Positions 33,871 through 47,589 of a stretch of 64,000 nucleotides of DNA are shown here, piece by piece. The DNA is from Epichloe hybrida (taxonomy: Eukaryota; Ascomycota; Sordariomycetes; Hypocreales; Clavicipitaceae). The notes beneath the pieces were generated by a model. That model did not search any database and was not told the DNA's origin. It saw only the letters and a program-made list of their open reading frames with translations. The number at the start of each line of letters is the position of its first letter. The first letter of the stretch is position 1. A program made the position numbers and the translations under genes. The DNA lies in contig JAFEKR010000005.1 of the NCBI GenBank assembly GCA_019022495.1, positions 744,001 to 808,000 of the forward strand. Reading direction: 5' to 3'.

Positions 33871-34179
33871 CCTTATCTTCTAGCTTTAATTTGCTATATA
33901 TAAAACTTTTATATAACCTCTAGTTAAAGAGAAAGTTGCTATTAAAGATAGCTATAGGGTAAGTTACGTGTAGGGTAACCTGCTTACGTTACCCTCGCTT
34001 ACGTCACCCTAGCTTACCTAATTACTAGTGGCGTGGTTGTAGCTACACTTGTAGCCATAACGCAATTGACTAATTAGTTATCCACACGGTCGGACGTAGC
34101 TGTCAGACTTGCAAAGCAAGCTAGTAATAAGAAGGTTCTTTAATTAGAAAAGGGCTAAAAATAGGTCTTATTTTTAACA
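33871..34179 (-). repeat. C1 copia LTR, right part
   Basis: Continuation of the LTR from 17754; ends at TTTTTAACA, the reverse complement of the C-family LTR start TGTTAAAAAT. Confidence 0.9.
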
Positions 34180-34384
34180 CCCCCTCTACAAAAGAATTAT
34201 ATTAAAAAGCAATTAGACGTGTACAAAGAGACTATAGGGTAAAAACAACAACTTTTGATAATAACAAATAAAAGGGAAAAACAGGAAAATATAAAAGACC
34301 CCCTTTTTGAATTCCTAGCTATTGTTAAATATAGCTCCCTTTTTAACGTTATTTTTAGTTCCCTGTTAAAGAGAATTAGTTATC
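34180..34384 (-). repeat. C1 internal 3' end
   Basis: Matches the reverse complement of C2 60066-60273 (polypurine tract and 3' untranslated part). It is cut at 34384 by the D3 LTR. The rest of C1 is not in the window. Confidence 0.85.
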
Positions 34385-34796
34385 TGTTAGTTACACTAAG
34401 GTGCTTGCGCAGGTAATAGGATAATCCCGTATTATTGAAGTTGATGATAGTTAGATAGATTGCTAGGAAAGAGGGAGAAGAGAGGGAAAGTCTAGATACT
34501 AGGAAAGTAAGCGAAATCCGTAGGTAAGGCTAAAAGAGAGGGTGGCGAATTGATGCAGCTAATCGTATTACGTGCATTGCGCTAGACCCACAATTAGTCT
34601 AGTCTTTAGCTATAATTAAACTAATAAAGATTTAAAGGATTTAATACTAGTAGTCTCTCTTTTTCCTTTGTAGCTAAAGAGCTTAAAAATATAATGAAAA
34701 TTAGATTAAAGGAAAGTGTATATAAGTAAATCTCTTAATAAGAATCCGCTGCTCTAATTAGCTATTATAGTATTAGTTAATTAAATTAATCTATTA
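34385..34796 (-). repeat. Copia D3 3' LTR
   Basis: 412 bp, minus orientation (TGTTAGTTACACTAAGG at the left), inserted in C1. Followed on the right by D3 pol. Confidence 0.88.
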
Positions 34797-35072
34797 GTTC
34801 TTGCCTAAGCTCCTATCCCCTAATATTATAGGTCTCTTTACCTATCCTTTAATATAAATTATTAATTTATTCAAATTAATTAAAGAGGAAAGTAATAAAT
34901 TTAGTAATGCTTTTATTATTATATTTACTAGATTGTTATTACTATTAATCCACCTGACTTTGTAAATCTTATGCCTCTTATATAATTAATAAAGAGCTAT
35001 AATATTAATTATTAGTCTCTTCTCCTTTATAGTTCCTAGCTTTATAAGGTATTTATATAATAAAAAAGAGTT
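34797..35072 (-). pseudogene. Copia D3 pol 3' end (RNase H), truncated
   Basis: The minus strand matches the RNase H end of D1/D2 (EKRLIINIIALY, then a KVRWI-x-x-N-x-NP-like end). Element A2 interrupts it at 35073 and no continuation was found. Confidence 0.75.
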
Positions 35073-35379
35073 TATTGGATTCACAGGGTATTGAATTTAA
35101 TGTGTTACAGTCGTGAGCCCGAAGAATAGTATCATTATTAATTATCTGTTCTAGGCTATGTTATTTATTAGTATAATTAATTTAGTTATAGGAAAAGAGA
35201 GGTTAAAAGCTAGAAGTTATAATACATAAAGGGAAAAGGGGTTACGTGTTTATATCCCTACATTTCCTAGCTAATTAACATGCTAGGTTATAGGTTATGT
35301 GTAAGGCGTGCGCGCGGCCTAAGCTTTTGCTAGGTAATTACAGCTATGACACGCGATTAATATTACCTTTATTCTAATA
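35073..35379 (-). repeat. A2 3' LTR
   Basis: 307 bp. TATTGGATTCACAGGG replaces the family start TGTTAGATTCACAGGG (mutated), and it ends TAATA (from TAACA). It belongs to the longer LTR subtype shared with A3 and A5. Confidence 0.85.
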
Positions 35380-35899
35380 CTAAAACTTCTCTTTATTAAT
35401 ATGATTATTAACGTGTGAGATTAATCATAAGAATAAAAAGGAAAGATAAATTATAGATATAATTAATAGGGGATGTAAAGAAAAGAACTTATAGCCTATC
35501 TAGGTATATAGTTACTAATAAAAGGGAAATAATAATCTTGCTTAGCCTATAAGCCTATATAAGAATAAGTAAGTCCTTCTAAATCCCTTCTTTTCCTTAA
35601 AATAGCATATATCTTATACTATAGTGCGTATATAATATCTTCCTCCTCCTTACTAATACCTTCTTCCTCCTACATACTACTATTAATTTCTATAGTTTAC
35701 TAGGAGAGCCTAGTAGGCTAGTGTAGCTATAGCTACTAGGGATATTAACTATAGGGGTGTAAATCCCCTACGTATTACTATCTTATCCCTATGGCTACCC
35801 TCCTAGAGAATTACCTTTTCTCTTACTACGCGTGTATTACGCGTAAGTAACCTATCCCTCTATCTATATAGTTATCTAGTTAGTTAAGATAAAGCCTTT

Positions 35900-38800
35900 A
35901 AGGGCCTTATTAGGTAATACCTTTATAAAGGTATTAGCTAGGTTATTCTCTCTGTTAATCTATTAGATCTTATAGAGTTCTTAGCGTTTATATAACTATT
36001 AAAAAGCTATAATATTAATTATTAGGCGTTTCTCTTTTATTATACTAAGCTTAATAAGGCACTTATATAAGGAGTATAAATCCATATATATAATAACTAG
36101 GATCTTTAGGAGCTTTAGTTAGTTAGTAACTAGGTTTAGGGTTATAGTAATTATATAAGCTATATTAACACTAGCTACTATACTATAGACTTCTAAGGTA
36201 AGTATACTTTACATAACTCTCTTACTCTTAGTTAAGCTAAAGTATATAATATTGCCTTTAATTATAAACTTACTATTAGTGTAGTCTTTGTTAGCTAGGA
36301 TAAGTATATATCCTAGTTATAAGGATAGGTCCTAGTTATTAGTAAATAATCTATTTATAAAGGCGAAGAGCTTCGCCTTCTTAAGGTTAGTTAGGATAAA
36401 TATTAGGCCTCTTTCTAGGTGATTTATCTACTACTTTAGGTGGTAATTAAGGGCTTTTATATCCTTTAGGGTTAGGTCTTAGTGCTATGTAGTAATAAAT
36501 AGATTAAAGTAAGCCTCTAGTTAGTATATTAAGGTACTATAAGCGCCTTAGGCCCTTTACTTAATGTATTTACGCTTTAAATTAATTATTAGAACTAATT
36601 CTAACTTATTACTCTATCCCTTTTACTATATCTTAATAGTATTATTCTCTAGTGTAATAATACCTTTATTAAACGTAAGGGGATTGTCCTAGGTTAGGAA
36701 TTACTTTAGCTTTATATTAAAACCTATAGTAACTAGTTAAGTCTCTTCCTTCTTAGAGAACTTCTTATCTAATAGGCTAAGGGTATTATTAGTTTGTATT
36801 CTAATACATGTAAAGTTAGGGCTTTCCTTTATAGTTATAAGTAGGTAAGGATTGTACGTAGAGATTTCTATCTAGAGGTTCTCTTTATAATACTTATAAT
36901 ACATAACCTACTAATACATTCTAGCCTCTGCAAGTCTATAAAGGGGCTTTATAACCCTAAGAATTATGCTAGGCGGGTAAAGATACTATATCTGAATTAG
37001 TAAGCACGCTAGGATTAGCAGCTCTAGGAATATATAGGCCTATACATACGCCTAATAGATATTACGTAGCTAGATAAGGAATTTCCTTAATCTCGCTAAT
37101 AAGGCTATTATAAGGATAAGACATTAGCTTACTTATTAAATCATTAGGGCCTGTGTAAGAATAGCCTGTTTCCCTTTATCCTTATATCCTTAGATTATAA
37201 GGCATAACTTTTTATAGGGTTCTATTATCTTACCTTTAATCTTATTAATAATTCGGGAATTAAAGATTTAAATCCTACTATACTTCTCCTTATTAAATAT
37301 AATAAATTTAAACATACCTTACTTAATTAGGGCATTAATTTCTGCTTTTATTAACTATTTAAAAGGTTTACCTAGGGTCCTAATAACTCCTTCCTTATAT
37401 AGCTTAATAATAAGGGCTAAGTTACTATATTCTTTTGCTAATAGGAAGGTATTAGTCTCTTAAGGTATTATAAGAGGGTTCTTTTAAGGTCTTTTACGCC
37501 TGCGCTTTAGTAGTATTACTAGTACTATATTCTTATCTTAGGCCTCTTACCCTTCCTTCTTTTTCTCTTTACTAGGCTTTGCTATTTTCTTTACACTAGG
37601 ATTATTATAGTAAGGCTTAAGAGAGGTTAACCTAAAGGTCTTTAGGCCCCTAGGCATATTAAGCATATAGCTCTCTCTAGTTATTACTAGTAGCTTATAT
37701 AGGCCTACTTATCCCTTACTTTCTTACTAGACTTAGACCTTTAATTTAAGTAGTAGGTTAAGGGTCTTTAAGGTATCTAGGCTATTACGTTTAGTAAGGG
37801 CCTTATTAACCTTCCTAATAGCATAGAGTCTCTTAATTTCTTTAGTAGCCTTCTACACTATAATTATATACTATATAATATTAGGTAATAGTAGGGATTT
37901 ATTTATTATATATAAGTAAGCTCTAAAGATAAGAAGTGTTAGGATAAGGCTATTAGGGCCTATAGTATTATTTAGGGCCTTAATTACTATTTATAAAGTA
38001 GTAGGTTTAGGTATTATAAGATATTCACGCATAATTATATTATAGGCCCTTTAGAGCGGCCTATAATACCTTTTAACCTTCCTAATACTATAGTATGCCT
38101 TAATAGGGACTTCCTTAATTAAAATTAATATTAAAGCTATAAATTATCTGAATTTATTACTATAGAAGTTTGTTCTAGCGTCTATAGTAATAAAATCCAG
38201 AGGGCCTAGATAAGTATTAATCTAGTATATCTAGAGGGCTTCCTAGGTTGTTTTTATAAAGATATCTTTAAGGATTTTCACTATATTAAATACTATAGCT
38301 ATATCTATAGTATAGAGTATAGGGTAGTTACTATTAAGGTAGAAAATATTTACTATTACTTTATAGTTAAAGCTATACTTATCCTTAAGGGTAAATTTAA
38401 AGTAATTAAGGCTATTTATATATATCTAGTATTAGTAGTAAATTCTTATTAGCTCCCTAATAGCTTTAATATTAATATTATGCCCTAATTTATAGAGAAC
38501 CTTATATAGATATTAGATTAATAGATGCCTAAAGCGGTAGTGTAATTACTATAGCTTGCTTTCTATAAGGTAGCTTTAAGTAATTACTTTCTTTTTTTAT
38601 ATTAGTAGTATCTAGGCATACCCCTATTTATATATAATAGGGACTTTAATATTTCCCTATTATAGTGTATTCTTAGAGATATTAAAATTAATCTTTAAAT
38701 AGTCTATATTATTAAGGGATAAGAGAAATAGAGTGTTTATTAGTATAACCTAAAAGAGAATGTCTCTAAAAGGTATAGGTATATTAGCCGCTCTAAGCAT

Positions 38801-39860
38801 AATAATTAGTTCTCCTACGCTAAATCTAACTAATACCTTTTTCGCTATTAATTTATTAAGCTATAGTTTAGGCATTTAATATTATAAAGTAAGGAATTAA
38901 GAATACCCTACTATAAAGAACTTTATAGCTCCTGTATTAGGTATAATCCCTTAAAATATTACATAAGAATAGTAATCTTCTAGTATAAATATTATTAGAG
39001 CTTTGCTTAAGAGTTCGTACTAAAAGGGGTCTTCTTTACTTAGACTATAATAAGCTACTTAACTTATTAGGAATTAAACTATTCTTTTGCTATTAAGTTA
39101 CATTCTATAATTAAAGAAGCTTATAGGTACTAGCCTATTTATATTATTAGGGCTATTATTAAATCTAATACTCTTTATATACTAAGCGATTTTATTATTA
39201 ATAGGGGATTAAGGTTTGTGTTCCCCTTTATACTATATAAGAAATAAATTATATAAGTTATTAGTCAGATCTATAAGGTAGTGGTTCTTAAAGCGTTAAT
39301 ATGCTTTCTTATAGTTCTTTTCTAGGTGCTTTAATAACTAGCATCCTTCCTTACTATATATACAGTATTTCTTTATATAAGAATTTCCTCCTTTTCCTTA
39401 TGGTTTTAAAGGGTATTAGGTCTCTTTTCCTTTTGCTATTATATTTTTAGTTAGTCTAGAATTACTTTAGGGTTATGGTTTTAGTTAGGAACTAGTAGTG
39501 GTTTTTCTTCTCTTCCTTTACTAGTTAGAATGTTATTCTAATCTATTTGTAGAATTCTTATAGTCCCTTTAGTGGGTCTATAATAACTCCTTTGTATTCT
39601 AGAATATTATTATAGGCTATTATAAGTTAATTCTAAAGTGCCCTTTTACTTTAGCTTACTTTAGGTACTACTTATTATAAGATAGCTAGCCTTTCTATAA
39701 GATTATTAAAGTAATTAATTATTAATTTACTTAGGTTATCTTTTATTATCCCTTATAGGGTAGAATTCTTCTATTCTAGGAGATATCTTTACTATATATC
39801 TTTAGTCTTAAATTATTTTCTTATATAGCTAATAAGCGTAAGGAGGTCTTATAGTTAACT
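35900..39860 (-). pseudogene. A2 gag-pol, RIP-degraded
   Basis: Reading right to left: gag with a knuckle remnant (C-I-C-S-K-E-G, about 39320-39380), protease/integrase, an integrase C-terminus with MLNMP near the LKPYYNN box (about 37600-37740), RT (about 36500-37450; MQTNN-type box near 36800) and RNase H (about 35930-36200; LYSLYKCLIKL). The layout is that of fungal Ty1/copia elements with the QTDD-type RT. Stops in all frames. Confidence 0.8.
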
Positions 39861-39899
39861 AGGTTTAGAGAGGTAGTCTATATAGTATTATAAAGCTTT

Positions 39900-40210
39900 T
39901 GTTAGATTCACAGGGTATTGAATTCAATGTGTTATAGTCGTGAGCCCGAAGAATAGTATCGTCATTGATTATCTATTCTAGGCTGCGTTGTCTGTTAGTA
40001 TGATTTATTGATTAAGTTATAGGAAAAAAGAGGTTAAAAGCTAGAAGTTATAATAGATAAAGGGAAAAGGGGATGCGTGTTTGTGTCCCTATATTTCCTA
40101 GCTAATTAACGCGCTAGGTTATAAGTTACGTGTAGGGCGTGCGCGCGGCCTAAACTTTTACTAGGTAATTACACCTATAACACGTGATTAATATTACCTT
40201 TATTCTAACA
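39900..40210 (-). repeat. A3 3' LTR
   Basis: 311 bp, TGTTAGATTCACAGGG...TTCTAACA, less mutated than the A2 LTR. Confidence 0.88.
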
Positions 40211-40729
40211 CTAGAACTTCTCTTTTTTAATATGATTATTAACGCGTAATATTAATCGTAGGAATAAAAAGGAAAGATAAATTACGGATATAATTAATAA
40301 GGGATATAAGGAAAAGAACTTATAGCTTATCTAGGTATATGGTTGCTAATAAAAAGGAAATAATAATCTTACTTAGCCTATAAGCTTATGTAAGGATAAG
40401 TAAGTCCTTCTAAATCCTTTCTTTTCCTTAAAATAGTATATATCCTACACTATAGTATATATATAATGTCTTCCTCCTCCTTAGTAATGCCTTTATCCTC
40501 CTATGCACTACTATTAATTTCTATAGTTTACTAGGAGGGCCTAGTAGGCTAGTATAGCTATAGCTACTAGGGATATTAACTATAGGGGTATAGATCCCCT
40601 ATGTATTACTATCTTATCCCTATAGCTACCCTCCTAGAGGATTACCTTTTCTCTTACTACGCGTATATTATACGCAGGTAACCTATCCCTCTATCTATAT
40701 AGTTATCTAGTTAGTTAAGATAAAGCCTT

Positions 40730-43700
40730 TAAGGGCCTTATTAGGTAATACCTTTATAAAGGTATTAGCTAGGTTATTCTCTCTATTAATCCATTAGATT
40801 TTATAGAGTTCTTAGTGTTTATATAATTATTAAAGAGCTATAATATTAATTATTAGGCGTTTCTTTTTTATTATACTAAGCTTAATAAGGCACTTATATA
40901 AGGAGTATAAATTCGTATATGCAATAACTAGGATTTTTAGGAGCTTTAGTTAGTTAGTGACTAGGTTTAAGGTTATAGTAATTACATAAGCTATATTAAT
41001 ACTAGCTACTATACTATAAACTTCTAAGGTAAGTATACTTTACGTAACTCTCTTACTCTTTGTTAAGCTAAAGTGTATGATATTACCTTTGATTATAAAC
41101 TTGCTATTAGTGTAGTCTTTATTAGCTAGGATAAGTATATATCCTAGTTATAAGAATAGGTCCTAGTTATTAGTAAATAATCTATTTATAAAGGCAAAGA
41201 GCTTCGCCTTCTTAAGGTTAATTAGGATAAATATTAGGCCTCTTTCTAGGTAATCTATTTACTACTTTAGGTAGTGATTAAGGGCTTTTATATCCTCTAG
41301 GGTTAGGTCTTAGTGCTATGTAGTAATAGATAGATTAAAGTAAGCCTCTAGTTAGCATATTAAGGTAATGTAAGTGCCTTAGGCCTTTTGCTTAACGTAT
41401 TTACGCTTTAAATTAATTATTAGAACTAATTCTAACTTATTGCTCTATCCCTTCTGCTATATCTTAATAGTATTATTCTCTAGTGTAATAATATCTTTAT
41501 TAAACGTAAGGGGATTATCCTAGGTTAGGAATTGCTTTAGCTTTGCATTAAAACCTATAGTAACTAGTTAAGTCTTTTCCTTCTTAGAGAACTTCTTATC
41601 TAATAGGCTAAGGGTATTATTAGTTTGCATTCTAATGTATATAAAGTTAGGGCTTTTCTTTGTAGTTATAAGCAAGTAAGGATTATATATAGAGGTTTCT
41701 ATCTAGAGGTTCTCTCTGTAATGCTTATAATACGTAACCTACTAATATATTCTAGCCTCTACAAGTTCGTAGAGGGGCTTTATAACCCTGAAAATCATGC
41801 TAGGTAGGTAAAGATGCCATATCTAAATTAGTAAGCGCGCTAGGATTAGCCGCTCTAGGAATATACGGGCCTATACATACACCTAATAGATATCACATAG
41901 CTAGATAAGGAATTTCCTTAATCTTGCTAATAGGGCTATTGTGAGGATAAGACATTAGCTTGCTTATTAAATTATTAGGGCCTGTGTAAGAATAGCCTAT
42001 TTCCCTTTATCCTTATATCCTTAGATTATAAGGCGTGACTTTTTATAGGGTTTCGTTATCTTGCCTTTGATTTTATTAATAATTTAGGAATTAAAGATTC
42101 GAATCCTACTATGCTTCTCTTATTAAATATAATAAATTCAAATATACCTTACTTAATTAGGGTATTGATTTCTGCTTTTATTAACTATTTAAAAGGTTTG
42201 CCTAGGGTCCTAATAACTCCTTCCTTACGTAGCTTAATAGTAAGGGCTAAGTTACTATGTTCTTTTGCTAATAGGAAGGTATTAGTCTCTTAAGGCATTA
42301 TAGGAGGGTTCTTTTAGGGTCTTTTACGCCTATGCTTTAGTGGTATTACTAGTACTATGTTCTTATCTTAGGCCTCTTACCCTTCCTCCTTTTTCTCTTT
42401 ACTAGGCTTTGCTATTTTCTTTGCACTAGGATTATTATAGTAGGGCTTAATAGAGGTTAACCTAAAGGTCTTTAGGCCCCTAGGTATATTAAGTGTATAG
42501 CTCTCTCTAGTTATTACTAGTAGCTTATATAGGCTTACCTATCCCTTACTTTCTTACTAGACTTAGACCTTTAATTTAAGTAGTAGGTTAAGGGTCTTTA
42601 AGGTATCTAGGCTATTGCGTTTAGTAAGGGCCTTATTAACTTTTCTAATAGTATAAAGTCTCTTAATCTCTTTAGTAGCCTTCTATACTATAATTACATA
42701 CTATATAATATTAGGTAATAGTAGGGATTTATTTGTTATATGTAAGTAGGCTTTAAACATAAGGAGTGTTAGGATAAGGCTATTAGGGCCTGTGGTGTTA
42801 TTTAGGGCTTTAATTACTATTTATAAGGCAGTAGGTTCGGGTGTTATAGGATATTCGCGCCTAATTATATTATAGGCCCTTTAGAGTAGCCTATAATACC
42901 TTTTAACCTTCCTAATACTATAGTATGCCTTAATAGGGACTTTCTTAATTAAAATTAATATTAAAGCTATAAATTATCTGAATTTATTACTGTGGAAGTT
43001 TGTTCTAGTATCTATAGTAATAAAATCCAGAGGGCCTAGATAAGCATTAATCTAGTATATCTAGAGGGCTTCTTAGGTTATTTTTATAAAGATATCTTTA
43101 AGGAATTTCGCTATATTAAATGCTATAGCTATATCTATAGTATGGAGTATAAGGTAGTTGCTATTAAGGTAGAAAATATTTACTATTACTTTATAGTTAA
43201 AGCTACACTTATCCTTAAGGGTGAATTTAAAGCAATTAGGGCTGTCTATGTGTATCTAGTATTAGTAGTAAATCCTTATTAGCTCCCTAATAGCTTTAAT
43301 GTTAATATTATGCCCTGATTTATAGAGAACCTTATATAGACATTAGATTAATAGATGCCTAAAGCAGCGGTGTAATTACTATAGCTTACCTTCTATAAGG
43401 TAGCTCTAAGTAACTGCTTTCTCTTTCTATGTTAGTAGCATCTAGGCGTGCCCTTATTTACGTATAATAGGGACTTTAATATTTCCTTATTATAGTGTGT
43501 TCTTAGAGATATTAAAATTAATCTTTAGATAGTTTATATTATTAAGGGATAAGAGGAATAGAGTGTTTATTAGTATAACCTAAAAGAGGATATCTCTAAA
43601 AGGTGTAGGCATATTAGCTACTCTAAGCGTGATAATTAGTTCTCCTACGCTAAATCTAACTAATGCCTTTTTTGCTATTAATTTATTAAGCTGTAGTTTA

Positions 43701-44682
43701 GGTATTTAATGTTATAAAGTAAGGGATTAAGGATACCTTACTGTAGAGAACTTTGTAACTCCTATATTAGGCATAATCCCTTGAAATGTTATATAAGAAT
43801 AGCGATCTTCTAGTATAAACGTTATTAGGGCTTTGCTTAAGAGTTCTTGCTAAAAGGGGTTTTCTTTGCTTAGACTATAATAAGCTACTTAACTTATTAG
43901 AAATTAAACTATTCTTTTGCTATTAAGTTATGTTCTATAATTAAAGAAGCTTATAGGTACTAGCCTATCTGTATTATTAGGGCTGTTATTAAATCCGATG
44001 CTCTTTATATACTAAGCGATTTTATTATTAACAGGGGATTAAGGTTTGTGTTCCCCTTTGTCCTATATGAGAAATGAATTATATAAGTTATTAGTTAGAT
44101 CTATAAGGTAGTAGTTCTTAAAGCGTTAATATGCCTTCTTATAGTTCTCTTCTAAGTGCTTTAATAACTAGCATCCTTCCTTACTACACATATAGTATTT
44201 CTTTATGTAAGTATTTCCTTCTCTTCCTTATGGTTTTAAAGGGTATTAGGTCTCTTTTCCTTTCCTATTATATTTTCAGTTAGTCTAGAATTACTCTAGG
44301 GTTATAGTTTTAGTTAGGAACTAGTAGTAGTTCTTCTTCTTTTCCTTTACTAGATAGAATATTATCCTAATCTGTTTGTAGAATTCTTGTAGTCCCTTTG
44401 GCGGGTCTATAATAACTCCTTTGCATTCTGGAATATTATTATAGGCTGTTATAAGTTAATTCTAAAGTGCCCTTTTGCTTTAGCTTACCTTAGGTACTGC
44501 TTATTATAAGATAGCTAGCCTTTCTATAAGATTATTAAAGCAATTAATTATTGATTTACTTAGGTTATCTTTTATTATTTCTTATAGGGTAGAATTATTC
44601 TATTCTAGGAGATATCTTTACTATATATCTTTAGTCTTAAATTGTTTCCTTATATGGCTAATAAGTGTAGGGAGGTCTTATA
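40730..44682 (-). pseudogene. A3 gag-pol, RIP-degraded
   Basis: Same domains as A2: RNase H (about 40760-41030), RT (about 41330-42280, with MQTNNTLSLL near 41610-41640 on the minus strand, the fungal-copia MQTDDTL box), integrase (about 42430-43500) and gag with a knuckle remnant (about 44170-44210). The plus open frames at 41625-41807 and 42111-42293 are antisense to it. Confidence 0.8.
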
Positions 44683-46829
44683 GACTATAATAAATAAGTT
44701 ACTACTAAGTGTCTTTATTATTTAATATACTAAAGTAATTTATAAAGCTACTAATAAAGTCCGCTATTATCTAGCTTTATAGTAAGTCTATAATACTCTT
44801 AAAGCCTAAAATAGCCCTAATATAGTGCCTATATATTAGCTACCCCTGTAGGCTAATATACGTGTGTAAAAAGAGAAGGGCAGCTAGTATAGCCCTTATA
44901 AGTTACTTGCTACTAATAGAGAGACCTATATAGTTAATATGCCCTATAGCCTAGTAAAGTTTTGCTTTATAGTAGTAAAGCCTTACTATAAAGACTTATG
45001 TATTATAAAGGGACTAGAGTAGTAGGAGATAGAGCCTAATAATATAGAGAAAAAAGTAACTATATAACTAACTACTACTACTAAAAGAGATCCCCTAATA
45101 GAAGAAAGTAAAGAGCTATAGGCACTAGCTAAGAGAAAATAAGGGAGACTAAGAAAGGCCCTTATAGTCTAATTTATAAGCGCGGAAAAGTTTAAAGAAA
45201 AGGCTTATAAAGCCTAGAAGGCCCTAAAGGGAAGCTATTAAGTTAGAGACTTACTACCTTACCCTAAAGGAATAAAAGTAAGGAAAAGAAAACCTTATAG
45301 CCCTAAGAAAAATATTAGCCTAATTTAGCTCTATATACTTATAAATAAGGATTAGGAGGAGGCCTTTATTTAAGAAGCTATAGCTAGAGGGATACTAAAT
45401 ATAGTATTTCTTATAGTAAAGGAAAAGGCTAATTAGAACCTTGCTCTTTAACTTTACTAAGAAAGGAAGATTATAACCCTAGGAAAACCCTTTAAGTAAT
45501 CTGATTAAGCTAAGATTAATGCTTTATAAGCTTGTAATATGTTTAAATTCATTAAGTATAACCTAGCGAAGCATAGAGGTTATAGAATCTTTAATTCTTA
45601 TATAGTTAGAGAGATTAAAGGCAAAGGAACGGACTTGCTATACAAGAAATCCCGCCTTATTATATAAGGCTATAATGATAAAGGAAAGGAATTTATCCTA
45701 ACGTAATTACTAATGATTTCATAAGCAAGCTAATAACTTATTATAGCTATTGCTTTATTATTAAGAAGAAAAGGCATTTACCTTTGGATTTGCGATATCA
45801 CACAAGCCTACACTCAATTGCACACAGTGCTAACGAGGCTAATTATTATAAGATTACTAAAGCAAATTATATATCTCTTTCTAGAAGGGACTATAATTAA
45901 ATTAATTAGATCTCTTTATAGGATTACAGAGGCTAGAACCTACTAGTAGGTAACGTACTTCTATTACTATAGGGATAACCTTAATATAATAACCTTAACC
46001 TATAATCCCTACTTATTAATCATAGCCCTAAATAATAAGAATCTCTTTAGTATTATTAGCATACAAACTAACAATATATTAGGCCTAAGTAATAATAACT
46101 TCTTCTAAAAAGAAGAGAAAGAGCTCTAGAAGGCTAATTTTATAGCTAAAGAAAAGTAATAATTAACTACTAAGAATCCCCTTATCTTTAATAGTTATAT
46201 CTTAACCTAGAACACTAATAACTCGCTAATGTTAACCTAGAACGGCTAGAGTTAGAAGATAAGGAAGTTAATCCTTAATCCCTAATAGTAAAGCAAGACT
46301 ATATAGAATAATAAGCCTAAGGAAGCTATATTATAACTATATATTAACTAAAAGCTTCCTATAACCTATTAATTATAGCTTAATACTAAGAACCCTCTAA
46401 GGAAGATATTATATACCTTAATAAACGCCTTAAGTAGCAGATTAAGAATTAATAATATAAACTATAATATATTCCTTTAGTTCTTAAGGAGGCGAAGCTC
46501 TTTGTGTTTGTAAATGGATTGCTTGCTAATAATAAGGATTTAAGCTTATAGATTGGATACGTGATTATGATTAGTAATAAGATAATGCAAGATAATAATA
46601 CCTTTATTATAAAAGGCAATATTATTATATATAGCTTAACAAAGAGCAAGAGAGTTACTTGTAGCGCGCTTGCCTCTGAGTTATATAGCATGGTTTAAGG
46701 CGTAGATATTACCTACGCGATTTCCATAACTCTATATTAGATTACAGATTAATTAAAGATACCTTGAATTCCTATAATTCTCTATACTAATTCTTTTTTA
46801 TTATATGAATATCTTATGAAGCTAGGAAC
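44683..46829 (+). pseudogene. Copia D2 pol (integrase end, RT, RNase H), degraded
   Basis: It starts in the integrase C-terminus (VNMPYSLVKF then VVKPYYKD, about 44935-45000). The RT N-terminal region reads RIFNSYIVREIKGKG and KKSRLII (about 45580-45670), followed by CDITQAYTQ (about 45780-45830) and a QTNN-type box near 46065. RNase H, about 46490-46829, is the best preserved part, with few stops: LFVFVNG (first catalytic Asp now Asn), then TKSKRVTCSALASELYSM. The coding continues after the solo LTR to about 47800. The minus open frame at 46449-46691 is its shadow. Confidence 0.85.
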
Positions 46830-47589
46830 TATTGAAATGTAGGGAGCTAGTTGCCAGCTAGCAACAGCTGTACGGGTGCAAGCTCTACGGTCAGGGACCA
46901 ATAGGGCTGCAACGTTAAATCAATTAACGTAACGCAACGGAAGGTTATGGCAGTTATTAACTAATAGAATTTAATTTAAATCACTTTTATAATATCTTAT
47001 AGAGCAATAGAATTGATTTTAGATACGTTATACAGGCAATGCAGCTGTTGTTAGTTAAGAGGACTAGCTATCTAGCTAGTTAAAAAGATCTTCTTCCTCT
47101 CATAGACCTACTAACTATATTAGTGAATCCGGGCTGCTAATGGGGTCTTACAGGCCACTTTTAATTTTCCGTAAAATTCATTTGTATATAAAAACCAAAA
47201 AATTAACTCACTACTATACTAGCTAGCGACCCGTATACACTAACTTTTAGTCTAAAAAATAACCTTATATAAAAAGAAAGCCTTATCTTTAAGCTTTAAT
47301 TTGCTATATATGAAACTTTTGTGTAACCTCTAGATAAAGAGAAAATCGTTGTCAAAGATAGCTATAGGGTAAGTTATATATAGGGTAACCTGCTTACGTC
47401 ACCCTAGCTTATGTTACCCTAGCTTACCTAATTACTAGTGGCGTGGTTGTAGCTACACTTGCAGCCACAACGCAATTGACTAATTAGTTATCCACACGGT
47501 CGGTCGCAGCTGTCAGGCTTGCAATGCAAGCTAGTAATAAAAAGGTTCTTTAACTAGAAAAGGGCTAAAAATAAGTCTTATTTTTAACA
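46830..47589 (-). repeat. Solo LTR of the copia C family
   Basis: 760 bp in minus orientation, flanked by the TSD GGAAC (46825-46829 and 47590-47594) inside D2 RNase H. D1 at 4415-4430 is the uninterrupted site. A single LTR with a proper TSD means an intact element inserted and was removed by LTR-LTR recombination. Confidence 0.93.

Larger units (their letters stand above)
35073..39899 (-). mobile_element. A2: copia A element, 5'-truncated
   Basis: Left (3') LTR 35073-35379, then RNase H, RT, integrase and gag on the minus strand. Its right end, which should carry the leader and 5' LTR, is replaced by the left LTR of A3. Over about 4.8 kb it is closely similar to A3. Confidence 0.82.
39900..44682 (-). 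mobile_element. A3: copia A element, 5'-truncated, head-to-tail with A2
   Basis: LTR 39900-40210 starts with an intact TGTTAG directly against A2. The body repeats A2 with an offset of about 4.83 kb and stops at about 44682 inside gag, about 45 bp short of where A2 stops. There it meets copia D2 in the opposite orientation without any LTR, marking a rearrangement junction. Confidence 0.82.
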
